A DNA stretch of 5,971 bases from Clostridia bacterium (lineage in GTDB: Bacteria; Bacillota_A; Clostridia; Christensenellales; Aristaeellaceae): the NCBI GenBank assembly GCA_017412025.1, contig JAFQOY010000187.1, positions 1-5,971 of the forward strand, given 5' to 3'. This document shows positions 1 through 4,254 of the stretch, piece by piece. Made by a program: the position numbers and the translations under genes. The notes under the pieces were generated by a model. That model ran no database searches, was not told the DNA's origin, and saw nothing but the letters and a program-made list of their open reading frames with translations. Numbering within the stretch: the first letter of the stretch is position 1; every line of letters starts with the position of its first letter.

Positions 1-1438
1 GCTCACCGAGAACGGCGTGGGCGAAAAGAAGGTCAACTTCAAGCTGCGCGACTGGGTCTTCTCCCGCCAGCGCTACTGGGGCGAGCCGATCCCGCTGGTC
101 TACTGCGAGAAGTGCGGCTGGGTGCCGGTTCCGGAAGATCAGCTGCCCGTGCTGCTGCCGGACGTTGACAACTATGAGCCGACCGATTCCGGCGAGTCTC
201 CGCTGTCCAAGATCGATTCCTGGGTGAACACCACCTGCCCGTGCTGCGGCGGCGCTGCCAGGCGCGAGACCGACACCATGCCGCAGTGGGCCGGTTCCTC
301 CTGGTACTTCCTGCGCTACGCCGATCCGCACTGCGACACCGACCTCGCCCGCTGGGAAGAGCTGGCGTACTGGCTGCCGGTCGACTGGTACAACGGCGGC
401 ATGGAGCATACCACGCTGCACCTGCTCTACTCCCGCTTCTGGAACCTGTTCCTCTACGATATCGGCGCGATCCCGAACAAGGAAGCCTACAAAAAGCGCA
501 CCAGCCACGGCATGATCCTGGGCCGCAACCCGGAGTGCTACGCCAGCATGACCGAAAAGGAACGCTACAACGCCGCCTGCGAGGGCATTGAGGCGTGGGG
601 CGCGGTGAAGATCCTCAAGGACGGCTGCGATGCGCTGCCGGAGAAGGAAGCCTTTGCGGCGATGAAGGAAGACGAGCAGAAGGCCGTCATCGAAAAGCTG
701 CTTGATGAAAAGAAGATGGACAAGTGGCTGAGCGAAAAGTACGGCGATTCCAGCAAGCACACCGCCGCCAAGATGTCCAAGAGCAAGGGCAACGTCATCA
801 ATCCGGACGAGACCATCGCGGAAATCGGCGCGGACGCCTTCCGCCTGTACGAGATGTTCATGGGCGCGTTCGACCAGGCGATTCCGTGGTCGACCGAGGG
901 CGCGCGCGGCTGCCGCCGTTTCCTTGAGCGCGTGTGGCGTCTGCAGGATATGCTGACGGCGGACGAGGATGTGCGCAAGGAGATGGAAGTCCCGGTCAAC
1001 GCGATGATCAAGAAGGTGACCGACGACTTCGAGCGCATGAGGTTCAACACCGCCATTGCGGCGATGATGGCCTTCGTCAACGACGTCTACACCAACGGCA
1101 AGATCACCCGCGGCGAGCTCAGAGCTCTGATGATGTGCCTCAACCCGGTCGCGCCGCACATCACCGAGGAGATGTGGGAAGAAAACGCGCTGGGCGAGCA
1201 GCCGATCTACGCACAGCAGTGGCCCGCGTACGACGAGAACAAGCTCGTCGCCGACGAGGTCGAAATCGCCGTGCAGATCAAGGGCAAGGTGCGCGCGCGC
1301 ATCATGGTGCCGGCCAGCCTGACGCAGGCTGACGGCGAGAAGCTGCTGGAAAACGAGACGGTCAAGAAGCTGGTAAACGGCGCGCCGGTGCGCAAGCTGA
1401 TCTTTGTGCCGGGCCGCCTGCTCAACATCGTCTGCTGA
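1..1438 (+). CDS. leuS: Leucyl-tRNA synthetase, C-terminal part (5' end outside window)
   Basis: Charges tRNA-Leu with leucine in the cytoplasm using ATP (class Ia synthetase). The reading frame is open from base 2 (Leu-Thr-Glu-Asn-Gly), so the GTG at 17 is not the start; about 478 residues are visible of a protein that usually has 800-870. Numbering from base 2, seen in order: DWVFSRQRYWGEPIP of the catalytic core (~17-31); two Cys pairs, CEKC (~35-38) and CPCC (~79-82), probably a structural zinc site as in other clostridial LeuRS; RRETDTMPQWAGSSWYFLRY (~87-106); HGMILG (~169-174); the KMSKS ATP-binding loop (~257-261, bases 770-784); the helical anticodon-binding region (~315-400); and the small C-terminal tRNA-binding domain. 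Odd: about 80 charged, helix-prone residues (bases ~524-769) lie between GMILG and KMSKS, where Bacillus-type enzymes have only a few. Stop TGA at 1436-1438, then a terminator. Confidence 0.97.
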   Translation, partial: LTENGVGEKKVNFKLRDWVFSRQRYWGEPIPLVYCEKCGWVPVPEDQLPVLLPDVDNYEPTDSGESPLSKIDSWVNTTCPCCGGAARRETDTMPQWAGSSWYFLRYADPHCDTDLARWEELAYWLPVDWYNGGMEHTTLHLLYSRFWNLFLYDIGAIPNKEAYKKRTSHGMILGRNPECYASMTEKERYNAACEGIEAWGAVKILKDGCDALPEKEAFAAMKEDEQKAVIEKLLDEKKMDKWLSEKYGDSSKHTAAKMSKSKGNVINPDETIAEIGADAFRLYEMFMGAFDQAIPWSTEGARGCRRFLERVWRLQDMLTADEDVRKEMEVPVNAMIKKVTDDFERMRFNTAIAAMMAFVNDVYTNGKITRGELRALMMCLNPVAPHITEEMWEENALGEQPIYAQQWPAYDENKLVADEVEIAVQIKGKVRARIMVPASLTQADGEKLLENETVKKLVNGAPVRKLIFVPGRLLNIVC

Positions 1439-1464
1439 TCATCAATCTCTTTTCTCGTCATTGT

Positions 1465-1498
1465 CGGGGAGCATGTCATCTGATATGCTCCCCGTTTT
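1465..1498 (+). terminator. Intrinsic terminator of leuS
   Basis: A perfect 10-bp stem, CGGGGAGCAT (1465-1474) with ATGCTCCCCG (1485-1494), can extend inward through a G-T wobble and two more pairs to a 4-base loop. TTTT follows at 1495-1498. It lies 27 bases after the leuS stop. Read on the minus strand the same hairpin has no T-tract, so it would serve the convergent SLOG gene poorly, if at all. Confidence 0.88.
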
Positions 1499-1523
1499 CC
1501 ATATTCATCGACGTATTCTGTTT

Positions 1524-1970
1524 TCATTGGGCAATATTCTCAATATGCAGGTTTCTTCTGTTTGATTGACGCTGTGCATAAGCAAGAAAATCCCTTGCTT
1601 TTCCCGTTTGGCATACATATGCAATCAGAAAATCACATGTATCAATCATTTGATGATTCGCTTTTATAATCGCATACTTCGCCATTACCTGTTTCTCAAA
1701 CGGATAATATACTTCATCTGCCATCTCCTGATTCTCCGCCATTTGATCTGAAAGGTGATATGGCGTAACCAGAATCCTCGTGATATACGGATAGCGTTTC
1801 TTGATTTCTGATAAACAGCGAAATGCTATCCGGTCAAAGCTTCCGTGATTGCCGCAGTAAAATTCTGTCACATGGTATTGAACAATATACTTCTCTATGC
1901 ATTTCTCCAATTGATCGCAGATCTGCGACGGCGCATCAGCATGACCAAAGAGAAAACAACGTTTCACCAT
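1524..1970 (-). CDS. SLOG-fold / DUF1273 (YpsA-like) protein
   Basis: A 148-residue, probably cytoplasmic protein resembling the DUF1273/YpsA-type SLOG family. The SLOG superfamily is Rossmann-like, is related to LOG and DprA, and is thought to bind nucleotides or nucleotide-derived ligands. Seen: N-terminal strand with FGHADAP (8-14); YCGNHGSFDRIA (38-49), a glycine-rich ligand-loop motif followed by a helix; YPYITRILVTPY (60-71), a second strand; ANHQMIDTCDFLIAYV (104-119), the usual late strand of the fold; then G123 and a final helix. No membrane segment or signal peptide. The ATG at 1970 is preferred over the upstream in-frame ATG at 2033: AAGGTGGGGG (minus strand, 1978-1987) sits 7 bases before it, and the 2033 start lies upstream of the proposed transcription start. 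Divergent from the XRE gene and in the same AT-rich pocket, suggesting joint acquisition. The family is assigned from recalled motifs; the biochemical role is unknown. Confidence 0.82.
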   Translation of the reverse strand: MVKRCFLFGHADAPSQICDQLEKCIEKYIVQYHVTEFYCGNHGSFDRIAFRCLSEIKKRYPYITRILVTPYHLSDQMAENQEMADEVYYPFEKQVMAKYAIIKANHQMIDTCDFLIAYVCQTGKARDFLAYAQRQSNRRNLHIENIAQ

Positions 1971-2012
1971 TGCTTTTCCCCCACCTTTTAATCCGTTTTC
2001 TGCATTAAAATT

Positions 2013-2041
2013 ATTATAATGCGAATTCCGCATTATCGCAA
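2013..2041 (-). promoter_or_regulatory. Sigma-A-type promoter of the SLOG gene
   Basis: Read on the minus strand: -35 TTGCGA (2036-2041), a 17-base spacer, then a perfect -10 TATAAT (2013-2018). Transcription should start near 2006, giving a leader of about 35 bases before the ATG at 1970. An inverted repeat fills the space between the two boxes and touches both. Confidence 0.72.
2016..2036. promoter_or_regulatory. Inverted repeat, probable operator for the divergent XRE repressor
   Basis: ATAATGCG (2016-2023) and CGCATTAT (2029-2036) are perfect 8-bp inverted arms around a 5-base centre, AATTC. The size and symmetry suit a dimeric Cro/CI-type repressor. It overlaps the -10 and -35 of the SLOG promoter and lies just upstream of the XRE gene, so one bound dimer could block both directions. 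A related half-site, TGCATTA, lies at 2001-2007. That the neighbouring XRE protein binds here is inferred. Confidence 0.6.
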
Positions 2042-2060
2042 GTCGGATAGAGCATATACT
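2033..2060 (+). promoter_or_regulatory. Candidate weak promoter of the XRE gene
   Basis: A good -10, TATACT (2055-2060), follows a poor -35, TTATCG (2033-2038), at 16 bases. The start would fall near 2067, leaving a very short leader before the ATG at 2079. A second plus-strand TATAAT lies at 2015-2020 but has no convincing -35. The right arm of the inverted repeat overlaps the proposed -35, consistent with autoregulation. Confidence 0.35.
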
Positions 2061-2078
2061 CTTTTCCGGGTGATGCAG

Positions 2079-2333
2079 ATGTCCAAACCGAGAAAAACCC
2101 CGCTTGGAACGCAGAATATTGTGGGCGCAAAAGTTTCAAAACTGCGCAGAGAAAAAAACATCAAACAGAAAGACTTTGTGGCAATGCTTCAAAGCAGAGG
2201 TATGGATATTTGTGATACCAGCATGTCCCGTCTTGAGGGACAGACAAGGCTTGTGCAGGATTTTGAAGTTGTTATTCTGGCGGAAACGCTGGGCGTCACA
2301 CCCCAATGGCTACTTTCCAAAGAGGATGAATAA
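2079..2333 (+). CDS. XRE/Cro-CI family helix-turn-helix transcriptional regulator
   Basis: An 84-residue DNA-binding protein that is essentially one HTH_3 domain. A basic N-terminal arm (MSKPRKTPLG) leads into helix 1 (IVGAKVSKLRREKNI, ~14-28), helix 2 (QKDFVAMLQSRG, ~30-41), the likely recognition helix (DTSMSRLEGQ, ~46-55), then FEVVILAETLGVTPQWLL (~62-79), the usual last helices with the VTPQWLL ending typical of the family. There is no ligand or peptidase domain, so any signal must act through the HTH dimer or a partner. ATG 2079 is chosen because GGGTG (2068-2072) lies 6 bases before it; the in-frame ATG at 2073 is too close to that site. Its likely job is repression of itself and of the divergent SLOG gene. 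AT-rich like its partner and unlike the flanking genes. Confidence 0.9.
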   Translation: MSKPRKTPLGTQNIVGAKVSKLRREKNIKQKDFVAMLQSRGMDICDTSMSRLEGQTRLVQDFEVVILAETLGVTPQWLLSKEDE

Positions 2334-2350
2334 TCCTCTTTTTCTTTTTG
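2319..2350 (+). terminator. Intrinsic terminator overlapping the end of the XRE gene
   Basis: A perfect 9-bp stem, AAAGAGGAT (2319-2327) with ATCCTCTTT (2333-2341), closes a 5-base loop and is followed by TTCTTTTT. The left arm encodes the last residues (KED) and the stop codon TAA (2331-2333) spans the loop and right arm, so terminator and coding sequence share bases. Confidence 0.88.
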
Positions 2351-2390
2351 TCATATCATGAATAACCGATGTGCTGCTCTTTTGCAGGAA

Positions 2391-2419
2391 TTGCACACAC
2401 CGGACAAAGCTGATATAAT
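2391..2419 (+). promoter_or_regulatory. Promoter of the MATE transporter gene
   Basis: -35 TTGCAC (2391-2396), a 17-base spacer and a perfect -10 TATAAT (2414-2419), preceded by TG at 2411-2412 to give an extended -10. Transcription should start near 2426, about 30 bases before the ATG at 2457. It rules out the longer in-frame reading that begins at 2358. Confidence 0.82.
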
Positions 2420-2438
2420 ATGCTCAACGAATTTCCGC

Positions 2439-2447
2439 AGGAGGAAG
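2439..2447 (+). promoter_or_regulatory. Ribosome binding site that fixes the MATE start
   Basis: AGGAGGAAG is the only strong Shine-Dalgarno match in this leader. It lies 9 bases before ATG 2457 (12 from the AGGAGG core, slightly long). No comparable site precedes the internal ATG at 2535, where most relatives would be expected to begin. Confidence 0.7.
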
Positions 2448-2456
2448 ATCTTTCCC

Positions 2457-3866
2457 ATGCCATCCAAGCACATCCATTTGCCGCATTTTCACATGCCTCA
2501 TTTCCATCTGTCAAAGGGCAAGCGCGACGTCGACATGACGCACGGCAGCATTCCCCGGCACATTCTCTCCTTTGCGCTGCCGCTGCTGCTGGGCAACCTG
2601 TTTCAGCAGCTGTACAACACGGTGGATACATGGGTCGTCGGCAATTTCGTCAGCAACGAGGCCTTCTCCGCCGTGGGCACCGTCGGGCCGATCATCAACA
2701 TGCTCATCGGCCTGTTCATGGGGCTTTCTTCCGGCGCAGGCGTGGTCATCAGCCAGTATTACGGGGCGCGCAGGCACGAGGATGTGAGCCGCGCCGTGCA
2801 TACGGCCATCGTCATGACGCTGGCGCTCGCCGTCGTCTTTACCGTCGTCGGCATCGGCATGATCCCCGCCATGCTCGGCCTGATGAATACGCCGCCCGAG
2901 GTGCTGCCGGAGTCGACCGCCTATCTTCGCATCTACTTCGCCGGCGTCGTCGGTCTGATGGTGTACAACATCGGCGCAGGCATCCTGCGCGCCGTCGGCG
3001 ATTCCCAGCGTCCGTTCTATTTTCTGGTCGTCTGCGCCGTGATGAATACGGTGCTCGACCTGCTGTTTGTCATCGGCTTCGGCATGGGCGTCGAAGGCGT
3101 CGCGCTGGCGACCATCCTCTCCCAGGGCGTATCCGCCGTGCTGGTCGTCATCACGCTCCTGCGCAGCGACAACTGCATCCGCCTCGTGCCTGCAAAGCTG
3201 CGCCTCCACTGGGATATGCTCCGCAAGATCTTCTCCGTCGGTATCCCCGCCGCGCTGCAGATGGCCGTCACCGCATTCTCCAACGTCTTCGTCCAGTCTT
3301 ACATCAATTATTTCGGCGCGGACTGCATGTCCGGCTGGACGGCTTATGCGAAGATCGATCAGCTGCTCTTCCTGCCGATGCAGTCCATCGCTCTGGCCTC
3401 GACCACATTCGTCGGGCAGAACCTCGGCCGCAATCAGCCGGACAGAGCGCGTCAGGGCGTGCGCATTTCGCTGATCATCGCCATCTGCTCGACCATCGTG
3501 CTGATGATTCCTGTGCTGGTCTTCGCCGCCCCCATCGTCTCGTTCTTCAACAGCAAGCCTGAGGTCATCCGGTACGGCTCCATGCTCCTTAGAACGCTCT
3601 CGCCGTTCTATGTGCTGTGCTGCTTCAATCAGATTTATGCCGGCGCGCTGCGCGGCGCAGGCGACAGCAAGGCGCCGATGATCATCATGCTCTTAAGCTT
3701 CGTCGCCTTCCGCCAGATTTATCTGTTCGTGATGTCGCGCCTCTGCAACCAGATCATTCCCATCGCCATGGGCTATCCGGCAGGCTGGCTGCTTTCCAGC
3801 ACGCTGTGCTTTATCTATTATCACCGCGTCAAACTGGGCAAAAACCGTCTGGTCGAGGACGCCTGA
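2457..3866 (+). CDS. MATE family multidrug/cation antiporter
   Basis: A 469-residue inner-membrane protein of the multidrug and toxic compound extrusion family, which exports cationic drugs or metabolites in exchange for Na+ or H+. Seen: a canonical first helix, ALPLLLGNLFQQLYNTVDTW (~40-59); about twelve hydrophobic segments in two pseudo-symmetric halves; and the paired half motifs ILRAVGDSQRPF (~176-187) and ALRGAGDSKAP (~397-407), typical of the two MATE bundles. Length is normal (about 440-480), except that the first ~30 residues precede the usual MT.GSIP start and hold a His-rich tract, HIHLPHFHMPHFHL (5-18). The substrate cannot be told from sequence. Start chosen from promoter and ribosome binding site. 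It is a stand-alone unit that converges on the caspase gene; its terminator appears to have been split by an inserted element. Confidence 0.94.
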   Translation: MPSKHIHLPHFHMPHFHLSKGKRDVDMTHGSIPRHILSFALPLLLGNLFQQLYNTVDTWVVGNFVSNEAFSAVGTVGPIINMLIGLFMGLSSGAGVVISQYYGARRHEDVSRAVHTAIVMTLALAVVFTVVGIGMIPAMLGLMNTPPEVLPESTAYLRIYFAGVVGLMVYNIGAGILRAVGDSQRPFYFLVVCAVMNTVLDLLFVIGFGMGVEGVALATILSQGVSAVLVVITLLRSDNCIRLVPAKLRLHWDMLRKIFSVGIPAALQMAVTAFSNVFVQSYINYFGADCMSGWTAYAKIDQLLFLPMQSIALASTTFVGQNLGRNQPDRARQGVRISLIIAICSTIVLMIPVLVFAAPIVSFFNSKPEVIRYGSMLLRTLSPFYVLCCFNQIYAGALRGAGDSKAPMIIMLLSFVAFRQIYLFVMSRLCNQIIPIAMGYPAGWLLSSTLCFIYYHRVKLGKNRLVEDA

Positions 3867-3884
3867 ATTCCATTCATCTCCTTT

Positions 3885-3908
3885 TACCGGCGCAGCATTG
3901 CGCCGGTT
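3885..3908 (+). repeat. Left copy of the 24-bp direct repeat (terminator hairpin without T-tract)
   Basis: A 9-bp stem, ACCGGCGCA with TGCGCCGGT, around the loop GCAT, 18 bases after the MATE stop codon. The 24 bases 3885-3908 recur exactly at 4145-4168. This copy is followed by CAGCC rather than T residues, so it should not terminate efficiently alone. It is best explained as the target duplication left when the element at 3909-4144 inserted. Confidence 0.8.
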
Positions 3909-3940
3909 CAGCCTGTCAAAAAAGTATTTTTGACAGGCTG
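3909..3940. repeat. 14-bp perfect hairpin at the left end of the element
   Basis: CAGCCTGTCAAAAA (3909-3922) pairs with TTTTTGACAGGCTG (3927-3940) around the loop AGTA. The GGCT of its right arm could instead pair with AGCC at 3969-3972 as part of the next hairpin, so the two folds partly compete. The A and T runs lie inside the stem, so this is not an ordinary terminator. Confidence 0.75.
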
Positions 3941-3980
3941 GTGGACGGGGAAACCTTTCCCCCGCCACAGCCACCCCCTA

Positions 3981-4022
3981 CAGATTTCACTTGAATCCTG
4001 CGGATTCCGGTCGTGAAATCTG
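3981..4022. repeat. Two-tier hairpin in the element
   Basis: Outer arms CAGATTTCAC (3981-3990) and GTGAAATCTG (4013-4022) are a perfect 10-bp match. Inside them GAATCC (3993-3998) pairs with GGATTC (4002-4007) around TGC, with an asymmetric internal loop between the tiers (2 bases against 5). This looks like a folded RNA rather than a protein-binding palindrome. Confidence 0.7.
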
Positions 4023-4076
4023 CAAGGAAACGATTTTTCTTCCGGGAAATGGGATTTCCCTTCATCAAAATCGATG

Positions 4077-4120
4077 CGGTCGCGCCGTACACGCCGCCGC
4101 GACCGATTTTATTTTCTGTT
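4077..4120 (+). terminator. Possible terminator-like hairpin near the right end of the element
   Basis: CGGTCGCG (4077-4084) pairs with CGCGACCG (4098-4105), and AAAAT (4067-4071) can add to the stem with ATTTT (4106-4110). A T-rich stretch follows (to about 4120). It could end transcripts coming from the MATE gene. The loop is 13 bases and the T-tract is interrupted, so activity is uncertain. Confidence 0.4.
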
Positions 4121-4144
4121 CTATACAGGCTTTTCGACACTCTG

Positions 4145-4172
4145 TACCGGCGCAGCATTGCGCCGGTTTTTT
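4145..4172 (+). terminator. Right copy of the 24-bp repeat with intact T-tract (ancestral MATE terminator)
   Basis: The same ACCGGCGCA/TGCGCCGGT hairpin with loop GCAT (4146-4167), here followed by six T residues (4167-4172). Removing 3909-4144 and one repeat copy puts this terminator about 20 bases after the MATE stop codon, a normal position. Together with 3885-3908 it forms the perfect direct repeat flanking the element. Confidence 0.85.
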
Positions 4173-4182
4173 GCTGCGCATC

Positions 4183-4218
4183 AAAAAACTGCAGAGCCGG
4201 ATTTCTCCGGCTCTGCAG
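4183..4218 (-). terminator. Intrinsic terminator of the caspase gene
   Basis: A 12-bp perfect stem, CTGCAGAGCCGG (4189-4200) with CCGGCTCTGCAG (4207-4218), extendable by one A-T pair, around a short T-rich loop. Read on the minus strand it is followed by six T residues (the A run at 4183-4188). It begins 36 bases beyond the TAA of the minus-strand gene and lies back-to-back with the MATE terminator. Confidence 0.92.
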
Positions 4219-4254
4219 CCTGATGGTATGTTTCTGATTCTTCGTTCGAACGGC

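Larger units (their letters stand above)
3909..4144. mobile_element. Putative non-autonomous MITE-like element (236 bp) in the MATE terminator
   Basis: The segment lies exactly between the two 24-bp direct repeats. It begins CAGCCTGTCAAAAA and its other end, read on the opposite strand, begins CAGAGTGTCGAAAA: 11 of 14 terminal bases match, giving an imperfect terminal inverted repeat CAGnnTGTCnAAAA. I see no credible gene inside. It is filled with palindromes: 3909-3922/3927-3940; a GTGG/CCAC plus GGGGAAA/TTTCCCC hairpin at ~3941-3967; 3981-3990/4013-4022; 4044-4050/4054-4060; 4077-4084/4098-4105. Such elements usually rely on a transposase encoded elsewhere. The boundaries are seen; mobility is inferred. 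An alternative is a REP-like structured intergenic repeat. Confidence 0.6.

Noticed and set aside
17..19. GTG at 17 as the leuS start
   Set aside because: The frame is open upstream and the protein would lack the HIGH motif and the editing domain; the gene simply enters from outside the window.
565..1080. 171-residue minus-strand frame opposite leuS
   Set aside because: Ser-rich and low in motifs, fully overlapping conserved LeuRS core on the other strand.
1971..2033. 21-residue N-terminal extension of the SLOG protein from ATG 2033
   Set aside because: That codon lies upstream of the proposed transcription start and inside the operator palindrome; a better ribosome site precedes ATG 1970, and the extension would add nothing like the family fold.
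2019..2078. XRE start at ATG 2019 or 2073
   Set aside because: 2019 lies within the promoter/operator and lacks a ribosome site; 2073 directly abuts GGGTG. ATG 2079 has proper spacing.
2358..2456. Longer MATE reading frame starting at ATG 2358
   Set aside because: It begins upstream of a strong extended -10 promoter (2391-2419) and has no ribosome binding site; AGGAGG precedes ATG 2457 instead.
2511..3209. 232-residue minus-strand frame opposite the MATE gene
   Set aside because: His/Asp/Ala-rich composition with no domain, the usual antisense shadow of a GC-rich membrane protein gene.
3916..4237. Small frames of 74-99 residues crossing the MATE-caspase gap
   Set aside because: They read through hairpin arms and terminators, have no ribosome sites and look like chance openings; the gap is better explained as non-coding.
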